From contig JALQYQ010000038.1 of NCBI GenBank assembly GCA_023262855.1, positions 1 through 64,000 on the forward strand: a stretch of DNA of 64,000 nucleotides, in the 5' to 3' direction. Positions 53,290-62,469 of this stretch are shown here, one piece after another (position 1 is the first letter of the stretch; every line of letters starts with the position of its first letter). Source of the stretch: Crocinitomicaceae bacterium. Its GTDB lineage: Bacteria; Bacteroidota; Bacteroidia; Flavobacteriales_D; Crocinitomicaceae. Position numbers and translations under genes: made by a program. Under the pieces are notes generated by a model. It ran no database searches. It saw only the letters and a list, made by a program, of their open reading frames with translations, and had not been told where the DNA came from.

Positions 53290-53782
53290 CCTTTAATTTC
53301 TGCAAGCGATTGGTAATATCTTCTTGATTATAGTTTAATATTCCCCGATAATCGTTGTCCAAATTTACTCCAAATACTTTTTCAATCTTGTTTCGATCTT
53401 GCAAATATTTCAACAATTCAGAAAGTTGACGCACTTCACTTAAGCAATTGAATAACTGAGAAATAGGTGTTAAACAGGTTGCTATATTTGGTTCAGCATG
53501 TTGATAGCGATCATATACTTCTTGAACGTAAGATGGAATAATCGATTGATTGAGTTCTATAAACAAGGCTGGAATCGATTTCTTTTGAATTAGCTGAAAA
53601 GCTTTGAAACTATCAATTCCATTGTCTTTCCCCTTTACTTTTAGACTGAAATATTTGCCGTTTATTGAACAACCAATGTGTGGTGGAATTTTATTCGCGT
53701 GCCAAATCCACAAATAAAAGCCCTTTTCAAATCGAGTGGTTTCGTCGAAAGAATCAATTGTTTGGAATTCGAAACTATACAT
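53252..53782 (-). CDS. Conserved hypothetical protein between GNAT and DapF
   Basis: A 176-residue protein read from the ATG at 53782 (MYSFEFQTID), which overlaps the dapF stop by 8 bp. No recognised domain. The N-terminal half is beta-rich with YLWIWHANKIPPHIGCSING, and the C-terminal half is helical and charged (QEDITNRLQKLKDVKREKH). No signal or membrane segment. Its overlap with both neighbours suggests co-translation and a conserved cluster, but it gives no functional clue. Confidence 0.75.
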   Translation of the reverse strand: MYSFEFQTIDSFDETTRFEKGFYLWIWHANKIPPHIGCSINGKYFSLKVKGKDNGIDSFKAFQLIQKKSIPALFIELNQSIIPSYVQEVYDRYQHAEPNIATCLTPISQLFNCLSEVRQLSELLKYLQDRNKIEKVFGVNLDNDYRGILNYNQEDITNRLQKLKDVKREKHISKTS

Positions 53783-54557
53783 GCATGGTTCCTTTAAACA
53801 CAAATTCTGCAGGTCCAATTAATTGAATGTTCTCAAAGGAATTGTTTCCTAAATACGCATATGCAACCTTTAAATTTCCACCTTTCACTTTGACATTTAT
53901 TTCGTAGTCACCTGTTCTGTTTTCCAATGTTGCTAAAACTAAGGCACAAGCAGTAGCACCCGTTCCACATGAAAGTGTTTCATCTTCAACACCACGTTCG
54001 TAGGTTTCGATTTCAATTAAATCTGCCGCTTTCTTTTGCACCAAATTCACATTGATTCCTTCCTTTTTAAAACGTTCTGAGTAGCGAATCGACTTACCGT
54101 ATTCAACAATATCTTGAGTTGTCAATTGATCTACCAATTTCACAAAATGCGGTGAACCTGTATTTAGGATAAATACGCCGTTTGTTGACTCCACTGTTTC
54201 AACAGGCAACATATCCAAGTAAACCAAATCATTTTTATACTGCGCACGATGCTCACCATCAATTCCCCAAAAACGACATTCAGCAATTGAAAGTCCAATT
54301 GAACCAGCAAATTTCACAGCACAACGTGCACCGTTTCCACAAAAACTTTTCGAACCATCTGAATTGTAGTAATCGACCTCAAAATCATAGCCCGAAACAC
54401 GATTGATTTTAATTAAACCATCTGCTCCAATTCCAAAACGACGATCACACAAGTGAGCAATTTGCTCGATAGTCAACAAGTCATATTGCCCGGAAAGATT
54501 GTCTATCATGACAAAATCGTTTCCTGTTCCTTGGTATTTTTCGAAGTGGATAATCAT
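53775..54557 (-). CDS. dapF: Diaminopimelate epimerase
   Basis: A 260-residue enzyme read from the ATG at 54557 (MIIHFEKYQGTGNDFVMID); an earlier ATG at 54620 adds 21 unlikely residues. The two catalytic cysteines lie in SFCGNGARCAVKFAG and ETLSCGTGATACALVL. It converts LL- to meso-diaminopimelate, feeding lysine and peptidoglycan synthesis. The gene starts the minus-strand cluster dapF-hypothetical-GNAT-mltG-glycosylasparaginase-beta-mannosidase, all with overlaps or gaps of at most 10 bp. The 138-bp divergent gap to the HtrA gene should hold both promoters. Confidence 0.96.
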   Translation of the reverse strand: MIIHFEKYQGTGNDFVMIDNLSGQYDLLTIEQIAHLCDRRFGIGADGLIKINRVSGYDFEVDYYNSDGSKSFCGNGARCAVKFAGSIGLSIAECRFWGIDGEHRAQYKNDLVYLDMLPVETVESTNGVFILNTGSPHFVKLVDQLTTQDIVEYGKSIRYSERFKKEGINVNLVQKKAADLIEIETYERGVEDETLSCGTGATACALVLATLENRTGDYEINVKVKGGNLKVAYAYLGNNSFENIQLIGPAEFVFKGTMHV

Positions 54558-54695
54558 TGTTGACAATTGTTTCGACAAAGGTAGTTTATTCCGTTCAAAA
54601 AAATGGCGATTGCTTAACATTCTTTAACAGCCTAGCAGTAACAAAATAAAGGGTCAACGCGTTATTATTGCACTTAAATTTTAAATCAATTTCAA

Positions 54696-56165
54696 ATGAA
54701 AAACAACATTAAACTTTTAGGGTTGGGTCTTTTGGGAGGAATGCTTCCACTTGGTGCGTATTTAATGTTGACCGCTTCCCCTTATCAAAGCTTATCAGAT
54801 GAAGTTTTGGATGGCAATCGCCTCTACAATGCGCGCGCCGTTTCGTTCGATGGACAAAATTTAGCACCAAATTTTATTGATGCCTCAGAAACAACTATTA
54901 ATTCAGTGGTTCACGTCACAACAAAAGTGGTTAAAACAACCTTTCAACGTGATCCGTTTCAAGAGTTCTTCTATGGACCTGGAGCTGGTGGACGTGAATT
55001 CAAACAATTTGGAGCAGGAAGTGGTTCTGGCGTTATTGTATCTTCTGAAGGATATATCGTTACAAACAACCACGTGATTGAAGACGCAAGTGAAATTGAA
55101 GTAATTTTGAACGATAATTCTAAATATACAGCCAAATTAGTTGGAGCAGATCCATCGACGGACATTGCAGTTTTGAAAATTGAAGGTTCAGGATTTCAAC
55201 CAATTGCATTGGGAAATAGTGACGATTTACACATTGGTGAATGGGTTTTAGCCGTTGGAAATCCGTTTAATTTAACTTCAACTGTAACGGCTGGAATTGT
55301 TTCAGCAAAAGCTCGAAACATCAATTTATTGGCGGATCGCTCTCGAACAGATGTTGTTCCAATCGAATCATTCATTCAAACAGATGCTGCTGTGAATCCA
55401 GGAAACAGTGGTGGTGCATTGGTAAATGTGAAAGGTGAACTAATAGGAATCAACACGGCGATTGCTTCACAAACTGGAAGTTATTCAGGCTATTCATTTG
55501 CGATTCCGGTCAATTTAGTTGAAAAAGTATTGCGTGATTTAATTGACTTCGGGGTTGTTCAACGTGGTTTCTTAGGTGTTCAAATTGCGGATATCAATCA
55601 AGAGATTAAGGAGAAAAATGATCTTCCTAACACAAAAGGTGTTTACATTTCTAAAGTGACTGAAAACGGAAGTGCTGAAAAAGCCGGAGTTAAAGATGGA
55701 GAAGTCATATTAAAAATTGGTACAAAAGAAGTGAACTCAGTTGCTGAGTTGCAAGAAGAAATCGGAAAAAGAAGACCTGGCGACAAAGTTTCATTGACAA
55801 TTCGCACGGCAAAAGGCGTTGAAGAAGTGAAGGAATTGGTTTTACGTAACCAAGATGGCGATACGAAGCTTGTTTCGAAAGAAGAAATTCAGAAAAATTT
55901 TGCGTTGGGTGCAACTTTTAGTGAATTAAGCAGTAAAGAGAAAAAAGAATTAAATATTACTTACGGAGTTAAGATTTCGACGATCAATTCTGGCAAATTA
56001 AAATCAATTGGATTAGCACCTGGAATGATTATTACCAAGGTCAACAATGAGCCAATCGAAACGGTCGAACAATTAACAGGTAAGTTAAACGGGGTCAACA
56101 AAGGCGTATTGCTGGAAGTGCTTTCAGAAAGCGGCAAAAAGGAATATTTCGGATTTGGCTTATAA
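54696..56165 (+). CDS. degQ: HtrA/DegQ family periplasmic serine protease
   Basis: A 489-residue Do-type protease. Signal anchor at residues 5-27. Trypsin-like domain with the triad His126 (TNNHVIED), Asp156 (STDIAVL) and Ser238 (GNSGGAL). Two PDZ domains follow (GFLGVQIADI from about 285, and SKEKKELNITYGVKI from about 410). It degrades or chaperones misfolded envelope proteins. Length and motifs are normal, and the protein seems functional. The symbol degQ is by family; degP would be equally acceptable. Divergent from dapF. Confidence 0.95.
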   Translation: MKNNIKLLGLGLLGGMLPLGAYLMLTASPYQSLSDEVLDGNRLYNARAVSFDGQNLAPNFIDASETTINSVVHVTTKVVKTTFQRDPFQEFFYGPGAGGREFKQFGAGSGSGVIVSSEGYIVTNNHVIEDASEIEVILNDNSKYTAKLVGADPSTDIAVLKIEGSGFQPIALGNSDDLHIGEWVLAVGNPFNLTSTVTAGIVSAKARNINLLADRSRTDVVPIESFIQTDAAVNPGNSGGALVNVKGELIGINTAIASQTGSYSGYSFAIPVNLVEKVLRDLIDFGVVQRGFLGVQIADINQEIKEKNDLPNTKGVYISKVTENGSAEKAGVKDGEVILKIGTKEVNSVAELQEEIGKRRPGDKVSLTIRTAKGVEEVKELVLRNQDGDTKLVSKEEIQKNFALGATFSELSSKEKKELNITYGVKISTINSGKLKSIGLAPGMIITKVNNEPIETVEQLTGKLNGVNKGVLLEVLSESGKKEYFGFGL

Positions 56166-56223
56166 AATCGTTTGGGGCACGGTTTTTGGTTGCGGCGCGA
56201 TTAAAAAAATAGTATGATTTTTT

Positions 56224-56256
56224 TTTGGAAATCAACTCTTTTTCATCGTACCTTTG
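56224..56256 (+). promoter_or_regulatory. Bacteroidota-type promoter of rpoD
   Basis: TTTG (56224-56227) and TACCTTTG (56249-56256) fit the -33 TTTG / -7 TAnnTTTG consensus with a 21-bp spacer. Transcription would start near 56263, giving a leader of about 45 nt with an AAGGAGG-like sequence (near 56287) before the ATG at 56306. Confidence 0.6.
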
Positions 56257-56305
56257 CATCCATTTTTCCCACATTACAAATTAAAAAGGAGGAATTTAGT
56301 AGAGG

Positions 56306-57172
56306 ATGAGACAGCTAAAAATTACGAAGTCGATTACCAATCGCGAGAGTCAGTCGTTAGACAAATACTTGCAAGACATTGGTAAAGAGGAGTTGATAAC
56401 AGCAGAAGAAGAGGTAGAACTAGCCCGCAAAATTAAACAAGGTGATCAAAGAGCCTTAGAGAAATTGACGAGAGCTAACTTGCGTTTCGTGGTATCCGTT
56501 GCAAAACAATACCAAAACCAAGGACTTACACTTCCTGATTTAATTAATGAAGGCAACCTAGGACTTATCAAAGCTGCTCAAAAGTTTGATGAAACAAGAG
56601 GTTTTAAATTTATTTCATACGCCGTTTGGTGGATTCGTCAATCGATTCTTCAAGCTTTGGCAGAACAAGCACGTATTGTTCGTTTGCCATTGAATCAAGT
56701 TGGATCATTGAACAAAATCAACAAAGCATTTTCGCGCTTGGAACAAGAATTTGAGCGTCCACCATCTGCGGAAGAGTTAGCTGAAGCACTTGAAGTGCCA
56801 GAAGATAAAATCAAAGAAAGTTTAAATGTTTCTGGTCGTCACGTATCTATGGATGCTCCTCTTTCTGCTTCAGAAGATGGAGGAACATTGATGGACGTAA
56901 TGGCTAATACAGATTCGCCAAAAGCGGATCACGCGTTGATGGCTGAATCATTGCAAAAAGAAATTGAGCGTTCATTGAGTACGTTGACTGACAAAGAGCG
57001 TGAAATTATTCGCTTATTCTTTGGAATTGGAATGAACCATGGATTAACACTTGAGGAAATTGGAGCTAAGTTCAATTTAACACGTGAGCGTGTTCGACAA
57101 ATCAAGGAAAAGGCAATCAGACGCTTACGACATACGTCGCGAAACAAACTTCTCAAAGCTTATTTGGGTTAA
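56306..57172 (+). CDS. rpoD: Primary sigma factor RpoD (sigma-70)
   Basis: A 288-residue sigma factor of the short Bacteroidota type lacking region 1.1. Region 1.2 begins [16 protein letters not shown]. Region 2 contains [20 protein letters not shown] and [14 protein letters not shown] promoter-melting residues ([11 protein letters not shown]). Region 3 covers about 120-190. Region 4.2 has [20 protein letters not shown] as the -35 reader. A housekeeping regulator expected to recognise TAnnTTTG promoters such as its own. An unusually good AAGGAGG-like ribosome-binding site precedes the gene for this phylum. Confidence 0.97.
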   Translation: MRQLKITKSITNRESQSLDKYLQDIGKEELITAEEEVELARKIKQGDQRALEKLTRANLRFVVSVAKQYQNQGLTLPDLINEGNLGLIKAAQKFDETRGFKFISYAVWWIRQSILQALAEQARIVRLPLNQVGSLNKINKAFSRLEQEFERPPSAEELAEALEVPEDKIKESLNVSGRHVSMDAPLSASEDGGTLMDVMANTDSPKADHALMAESLQKEIERSLSTLTDKEREIIRLFFGIGMNHGLTLEEIGAKFNLTRERVRQIKEKAIRRLRHTSRNKLLKAYLG

Positions 57173-57180
57173 TACTAAAG

Positions 57181-57213
57181 AAAGGCTTCCTACTCACGTG
57201 GGGAGCCTTTTTT
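57181..57213 (+). terminator. Rho-independent terminator after rpoD
   Basis: AAAGGCT-n-CC ... GGGGAGCCTTT stem followed by TTTT, 9 bp after the rpoD stop. Confidence 0.8.
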
Positions 57214-57265
57214 GCTTTATACAATTTGAAATTCTTTAATAATTAAATATAAAAACAACACAAAA

Positions 57266-58717
57266 ATGGAATCTGCTGTAGGATACGAAAAAGAGTTGAA
57301 ATCGCACATTGAAAGAGAACGTGCTGCTGTTAAACTTTCTAGTAAAGTTGGTGAATTGTTATACGACAAAGGAATTGAACTTGTTCTTTTCCGCAATCAC
57401 TTAACAGACACAACAATCTCTGAGATTTTAAACCTACACGAATATGCGCGTAAGGTTGTTAATAAACCAATCGACGTTTTCACATCTTCTGAGTTGGCTG
57501 AAGAAATCATGAAAATGGATTTAGCCCCGTCAAAACTTGATATCGGTAAATTATCAAGCGAATGGTTAGCTGAAAAAGACAATTTCGCATCAAAAGCTGA
57601 ATTCTTAAATGTAAAATTAGCTGGTTTTGGTGTTACAACTGGACACAACATTGAACCAAGAGATGTTGTTTTGTATGGTTTCGGTCGTATCGGTCGTTTG
57701 GCTGCTCGCGAGTTAATTAAACAAGCTGGTAAAGGACAACAATTACGTTTACGTGCTATTGTTACACGTGGTTCTTCAGATGCAGATATTATTAAACGTG
57801 CTTCTTTATTACGAAATGATTCAGTTCACGGAGCTTTCAAAGGATCTGTAATTGAAGATTTAGAAAATAAATCATTGATTATTAATGGACAAATTGTTCA
57901 AATGATCGATGCAAACAACCCAGAGGACATCGATTACACAGCTTACGGAATTAATAATGCGTTGGTAATTGACAACACTGGTGTTTTCACTAACCGTGAA
58001 GCTTTGTCTAGACATTTAAAAGCTAAAGGTGTTTCTAAAGTATTGTTAACTGCACCAGGTAAAGAAATTCCAAACGTAGTATACGGTATCAATCAAGGAA
58101 CTTTGGATGTTGAGAACGAAAACATTTTCTCAGCTGCTTCTTGTACAACGAATGCCATCTCTCCTATTTTGAAAGTTGTGAATGACAAATACGGAGTTGT
58201 GAAAGGTCATATTGAAACAGTTCACGCTTATACAAATGACCAAAACTTGTTGGATAACATGCACAAAAAACCAAGAAGAGGTCGTTCAGCTGCTGTTAAC
58301 ATGGTAATTACATCTACTGGTGCTGGTTCTGCTGTAACGAAAGTTATTCCAGATTTAAAAGATAAATTAACGGCAAACGCTGTACGTGTCCCAACACCAA
58401 ACGGTTCTTTGGCAATTTTATCATTGGAATTAAACGGAACTACTTCTGTTGAAGAAATCAATGCTTTGGTGCGTGATGCTGCTTTGAATGGTGATTTAGT
58501 AAATCAAATTTTCTATTCATACGACCCAGAATTGGTGTCAAGTGATATAATCGGAAATACATGTTGTTCAGTATTCGATTCACATGCTTCTATCGTTTCA
58601 AACGATGGTAAAAATGTTGTGTTGTATGCTTGGTACGACAACGAGTTTGGTTATACAAAACAAGTGATTCGTTTAGCTAAACACATTACGAAAGTTCAAC
58701 GAGCGATTTATTATTAA
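57266..58717 (+). CDS. gap: Glyceraldehyde-3-phosphate dehydrogenase, long type
   Basis: A 483-residue GAPDH with an N-terminal extension of about 125 residues not present in the usual 335-residue enzyme; this long form occurs in Bacteroidota. The NAD-binding motif is VVLYGFGRIGRLAARELI (from about 133). Catalytic Cys293 is in AASCTTNAI, with HAYTNDQNLLD and VRVPTPNGSLAIL following. It interconverts glyceraldehyde 3-phosphate and 1,3-bisphosphoglycerate. The extension is helical, with unknown regulatory purpose. Flanked by terminators on both sides, so monocistronic. Confidence 0.95.
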   Translation: MESAVGYEKELKSHIERERAAVKLSSKVGELLYDKGIELVLFRNHLTDTTISEILNLHEYARKVVNKPIDVFTSSELAEEIMKMDLAPSKLDIGKLSSEWLAEKDNFASKAEFLNVKLAGFGVTTGHNIEPRDVVLYGFGRIGRLAARELIKQAGKGQQLRLRAIVTRGSSDADIIKRASLLRNDSVHGAFKGSVIEDLENKSLIINGQIVQMIDANNPEDIDYTAYGINNALVIDNTGVFTNREALSRHLKAKGVSKVLLTAPGKEIPNVVYGINQGTLDVENENIFSAASCTTNAISPILKVVNDKYGVVKGHIETVHAYTNDQNLLDNMHKKPRRGRSAAVNMVITSTGAGSAVTKVIPDLKDKLTANAVRVPTPNGSLAILSLELNGTTSVEEINALVRDAALNGDLVNQIFYSYDPELVSSDIIGNTCCSVFDSHASIVSNDGKNVVLYAWYDNEFGYTKQVIRLAKHITKVQRAIYY

Positions 58718-58733
58718 TCGATCTTAACGAATA

Positions 58734-58771
58734 AAAAAAGTCCCGATTGAATGTCAATCGGGACTTTTTTG
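58734..58771. terminator. Bidirectional terminator between gap and TonB receptor
   Basis: Long stem AAAAAGTCCCGATTG / CAATCGGGACTTTTT with a 5-nt loop and A/T tracts on both sides; serves both convergent genes. Confidence 0.92.
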
Positions 58772-58772
58772 T

Positions 58773-61007
58773 TTACTTCAATTCCTTCGAAAAGGTATAT
58801 TTTAGTGATAGATAAACATTTCGTCCAGGCTGCGACACTTGTATATTTTTCAATCGTGACAAATGATCTATATAAGTTGCATTCAAAAGATTTTTCACTC
58901 CAAAACCTATGTTTACAGGCATTTTTTTACCCAATTTCATTGTAGTACCAATATTTATTAATTGATAAGCAGGTGATGAAGTTTCAAAGGAAGCCACTCG
59001 GTTTTGCTCAAACAAATAAGCATGTTGCACTACAATTTCAGTTAATTTAAACCAAGAATTCATTTTAAAATCTATTCGCATCGTACTGCTGATTCTATTC
59101 TGTGGCATTAATGCAAGTTTTTCATTTTTAGACTCTGATTGAATAAACGAATAGTTGGATTCTAAATGCAACCAATGCGCGAAATGCGGATGAAAGTGAA
59201 TCGCTAAGTCACCACCATATAACCAAACTTGACTCATTTGTTTGTATTGAAATACGGGTAAATTATCAATGGTCGAATCAATTGGAGTCAGTAGAATATA
59301 GTCGCGAATATAATTTCCGAAAGGATTCACGATAAATTCAAGATGATCTTTATGAATTTCATACGTTAAATCCAACTGTGATGCCTTTTCAGCTTTTAAG
59401 TTGATATCTCCAATTTCATAACGTAAAGCTCCATCATGTGCTCCATTTGCCATTAATTCAGATAAATGTGGCGCTCTGAATCCGGTGGAAACATTCATAC
59501 GTGCAGTTGATTCCTTTCCAGAACGAACTGTTCCAATAGAAAAGTTTAAACTAGGAAATTGTTTCTTCACACCTTCAAAACCATTGAAATTTTCACGTGA
59601 TTTTATTGTTCTTACATCTCCCCTAATTCCAGCTTGCGTGTTCCATTTTGAATATTTAAAATACAACAATCCATAAATTCCATTATCAAATGTTACAGAA
59701 GATGGAATCAACTTCTCTTCGGCTGTTGGATCATTGGAGTTATCTTGGATCATGCCTTGAAAACCATAAACAAAATTAAATTGACCATTGAACTTTGTTA
59801 CAGATTTTAAATGGTACAAGGTATTTGACAACAACATATTCAAGGCAGCGGTATCTTTGCTATCTTCGAATTCCTGTAAGCGATTAACGGTTTCACCAAG
59901 CATTAAGCTTATTGTTTGTTTCGCTAAATACCATGAATTTTGAATGCTTAAAAAGTGATTGTGAAATAGTTGCGAAGGCAAAAGCAACTTTCTTTCTTGT
60001 TCCGTTGTTTGATACGATTCAGGAGTTGGAATTGAATCTTCAGTTTCTCCCGGAATACCAACAACACTTGACGAATAGTTGTAGCGAACTGATAATCCCC
60101 AATTTTTATAATTTGTTCCAAAAGCAGCTTTAAATCCATTTTCGTTAAAACGAGAATTTATTAAAAATGCGCCATTCGGTAGTTTAAAATCGGCATGATT
60201 CGAATAGCTTCCAGCTAAATTGAGTCGTATGTTTCTTTTGGAAACTTTATAACACAGTTGATTATTTGTACCCAAAGTATTCGATTCAAACTGAGATTTA
60301 ACACCAAGTTGCATTTCATTTTGTCGTGCAAAAGGTTCATCCTCATAATAAATCACTCCACCCAGTGCATCAGCACCATACAACAAAGAACTTGGACCTT
60401 TAATTACTTCAACGGAACCTATTCCAAGTTCTGTTATTCCCATCCCATGATCTCCACCCCATTGTTGGTTTTCAATGCGTAAACCATTTAATAAACTAAC
60501 AACTCGAATTCCTTGCATACCGCGAATCACTGGTTTTGAAATTCCATTTCCTGTAGAAGAATTATAAACGCCAGGAATTGTTGCCAGCGCTTCTCCTAAA
60601 TTGGTTGATGGAATAGCATTTAGCTCATTGATTTTCCGTGTTTCGATGTGAATGGCATTGAATTTCTGAAGCATTCCTTTAGATCCTGAAACCGTTACTT
60701 CATCAAGGGAAACATGTTTTTCATTCAGTTTAATTTGCTGAATGGTAGAATTAGCTTCCAAAAATAGAACCTCTGTTTCATAACCTACAGCAGAAAATTG
60801 GACATTGATCCGGCTCGGTAAATTATTTACGAAATTGAAACGCCCCAGAGAATCTGAAATCAATTGAGCGTTTACGTCCAAAACAAGAATAGTTACCCCT
60901 TGAATTGGTTGATTGGTTGAATTACTAGTGATTACTCCAGTAAAGGATTGGGCATATATGCCATTTATACATAGAATTGCTCCTATGATTAAAACTAAAC
61001 GATTCAT
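58773..61007 (-). CDS. TonB-dependent receptor, possibly metal-linked
   Basis: A 744-residue outer-membrane receptor read from the ATG at 61007 (MNRLVLIIGAILCINGIYAQ, signal peptide). CarboxypepD_reg domain (FTGVITSNSTNQPIQGVTIL), plug (LGEALATIPGVYNSSTGNGI, GMQGIRVVSLLNGLRIENQQ, GADALGGVIYYED), and a 22-strand-type barrel ending with YLSLKYTF. The cargo is not certain. The upstream small Cys/His-rich secreted protein and a palindrome between them suggest a metal or metal-complex transporter. Confidence 0.9.
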   Translation of the reverse strand: MNRLVLIIGAILCINGIYAQSFTGVITSNSTNQPIQGVTILVLDVNAQLISDSLGRFNFVNNLPSRINVQFSAVGYETEVLFLEANSTIQQIKLNEKHVSLDEVTVSGSKGMLQKFNAIHIETRKINELNAIPSTNLGEALATIPGVYNSSTGNGISKPVIRGMQGIRVVSLLNGLRIENQQWGGDHGMGITELGIGSVEVIKGPSSLLYGADALGGVIYYEDEPFARQNEMQLGVKSQFESNTLGTNNQLCYKVSKRNIRLNLAGSYSNHADFKLPNGAFLINSRFNENGFKAAFGTNYKNWGLSVRYNYSSSVVGIPGETEDSIPTPESYQTTEQERKLLLPSQLFHNHFLSIQNSWYLAKQTISLMLGETVNRLQEFEDSKDTAALNMLLSNTLYHLKSVTKFNGQFNFVYGFQGMIQDNSNDPTAEEKLIPSSVTFDNGIYGLLYFKYSKWNTQAGIRGDVRTIKSRENFNGFEGVKKQFPSLNFSIGTVRSGKESTARMNVSTGFRAPHLSELMANGAHDGALRYEIGDINLKAEKASQLDLTYEIHKDHLEFIVNPFGNYIRDYILLTPIDSTIDNLPVFQYKQMSQVWLYGGDLAIHFHPHFAHWLHLESNYSFIQSESKNEKLALMPQNRISSTMRIDFKMNSWFKLTEIVVQHAYLFEQNRVASFETSSPAYQLINIGTTMKLGKKMPVNIGFGVKNLLNATYIDHLSRLKNIQVSQPGRNVYLSLKYTFSKELK

Positions 61008-61067
61008 TTTATGTTTATTAGGTAATAAAAACTGATCGAACAAAGCATGTCGACACAACGATTAAGC

Positions 61068-61083
61068 TCATGATTAATCATGA
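61068..61083 (-). promoter_or_regulatory. Palindromic operator candidate upstream of TonB receptor
   Basis: TCATGATTAATCATGA is a perfect 16-bp palindrome, 60 bp upstream of the receptor ATG and 16 bp beyond the small Cys/His-rich gene. It could bind a dimeric regulator such as a Fur/Zur-type repressor; no regulator is proven. Confidence 0.5.
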
Positions 61084-61099
61084 ACGAAAATTGAATTCA

Positions 61100-61396
61100 T
61101 TAACTAATTGGGGGACCCCGATGGGAAAATTGCTCAAATTTCTTTTTGAAATAAAGCGATGCAATCGTTAAATCGAATTTGGCAAAATACGATTTGTTAA
61201 AACGATAGGAGAATTGTTGAGGTTGATCAATAATTCCTAAACTGAAATCGCAGGCAAAACAATCTTTTTCTTTTACAACTGTTTCTTTTTTGTTTGAAGT
61301 CTGATGATGATCACAATCATGCCACAGATTTCTCGGAGTTAACACAACGAAAAAACTAAGAAGCAGGCAATATGTAATTACTTTTTTGAACTTCAC
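61100..61396 (-). CDS. Small secreted Cys/His-rich protein with RGPP tail
   Basis: A 98-residue protein. Signal peptide to about residue 20, then RNLWHDCDHHQTSN and EKDCFACDFSLG, giving clusters of His and Cys that look metal-binding. It ends FSHRGPPIS; short proteins with a C-terminal RGPP motif are often encoded next to TonB receptors in Bacteroidota (from memory). Probably periplasmic or outer-membrane associated and functionally tied to the receptor downstream. No enzymatic motif. Confidence 0.7.
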   Translation of the reverse strand: MKFKKVITYCLLLSFFVVLTPRNLWHDCDHHQTSNKKETVVKEKDCFACDFSLGIIDQPQQFSYRFNKSYFAKFDLTIASLYFKKKFEQFSHRGPPIS

Positions 61397-61414
61397 GAAT
61401 CAAAATTACATAAA

Positions 61415-61446
61415 AAAAGTGGAGACTCTTCCGAATCTCCACTTTT
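61415..61446 (-). terminator. Terminator of the 103-residue lipoprotein gene
   Basis: Stem AAAAGTGGAGA (61415-61425) / TCTCCACTTTT (61436-61446) with a 10-nt loop. On the minus strand it follows the stop at 61471 by 24 bp and is followed by T residues. Confidence 0.85.
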
Positions 61447-61470
61447 AAAAATTATAATCGAATCGATTAA

Positions 61471-61782
61471 TTATTTTTTCATCAAAGCTTCCATTTCTTT
61501 GAAAGAATCACATTCTTTCAATTCTTTTTCCATCGCTTTTTTCTCAGCATCAGATTTACCTTCATCTAATTTTTGACATTTTTCCATGTCAGCTTTGTAT
61601 TTAGTTTCGATTTCTGACATTTTAGCAGCCATTTCTTCTGGTTTTGTTCCAGCATCTTGCAAAGTTTTCATTTCTTTAGACATTTCTAAGAATGTATCTG
61701 CGCAGTCACATACTTCACTTTTACCACAAGAAGCCAATACTAAAGCAGCAATTGCAGTAGTAGTTAAGATCATTTTTTTCAT
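61471..61782 (-). CDS. Small lipoprotein with Cys/Lys-rich mature part
   Basis: A 103-residue lipoprotein: signal MKKMILTTTAIAALVLASC with lipobox LASC, then CDCADTFLEMSKEMKTL and a helical, highly charged remainder (EMAAKMSEIETKYKADMEKC, KECDSFKEMEALMKK). Helical-hairpin type; function unknown. It shares the CDCA-type cysteines and size with the neighbouring lipoprotein at 61894, so the two may be distant paralogues. Confidence 0.75.
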   Translation of the reverse strand: MKKMILTTTAIAALVLASCGKSEVCDCADTFLEMSKEMKTLQDAGTKPEEMAAKMSEIETKYKADMEKCQKLDEGKSDAEKKAMEKELKECDSFKEMEALMKK

Positions 61783-61893
61783 AAGATTGTTTTAAATTCG
61801 GTTAAAGCTAAAAAAAAATCCTCTAAATCAAAAGTTGAATTCGATTTTTTAGTCGATAAAATGATGAACGGTTTAATAAATGCGTTAAATCAA

Positions 61894-62334
61894 CTAGTTT
61901 TTAATTCCTGCATCGCGCAAACACTTACGCACTTTTTTTTCGTGAGCAGCACGTTGTTCAGGTGTTCTATTCGCATCTTGAATTCTAAACGCTTGACATT
62001 TTTCATCTATTTCGTCAAAGCGTTTCGCTAAACGATCAAATTCTGCATCGGGTAAATTTGGTTTTGAAAATGCCTTATTAATTGAATCACCTTTAATGAC
62101 ACAATCACAAAAATCCCATTGCTCTCCGTATTTCTCTTCTATTTTAGCGATTGATTCTTGAAGTTCAGTTGTATCAACTTGTGCAGGTCCAGTTTTAGCT
62201 TTGATCAATGCATCCTCCATTGATACTTCTTTGACGTTTAAATTTACGCCACAAGTTTCACAGTCTGTACACGATGATTTTTGTGTGCAGGATGCAAGAA
62301 CGACAATAAATAATACTGCAAATAACGTTTTCAT
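61894..62334 (-). CDS. Cys-rich lipoprotein
   Basis: A 146-residue lipoprotein (MKTLFAVLFIVVLASC lipobox, then TQKSSCTDCETCG). Downstream IEEKYGEQWDFCDCVIKGDS, DEIDEKCQAF and a C-terminal RKCLRDAGIKN give further cysteines. Helical in the middle and end. Probably in the outer membrane facing the periplasm. No known domain. A 111-bp gap separates it from the preceding lipoprotein gene. Confidence 0.75.
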   Translation of the reverse strand: MKTLFAVLFIVVLASCTQKSSCTDCETCGVNLNVKEVSMEDALIKAKTGPAQVDTTELQESIAKIEEKYGEQWDFCDCVIKGDSINKAFSKPNLPDAEFDRLAKRFDEIDEKCQAFRIQDANRTPEQRAAHEKKVRKCLRDAGIKN

Positions 62335-62419
62335 ATATTGCTGGTTTCTTTAGTAATAGCCATTTTGGTTGAGTAAATATACAAAAAAATATGTTCTTCC
62401 AAAATAAGAAGTTGATGAC

Positions 62420-62447
62420 AAAAAAAACGTCCCACAAGTGCGGGACG
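62420..62447 (-). terminator. Terminator after yajC
   Basis: CGTCCC (62428-62433) / GGGACG (62442-62447) stem, with eight A before it, that is a T tract on the minus strand. It lies 23 bp beyond the yajC stop. The arms resemble the GGGACG palindromes at 2.4-2.7 kb. Confidence 0.8.
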
Positions 62448-62469
62448 CCTATAAAATCACTCTAACAAA

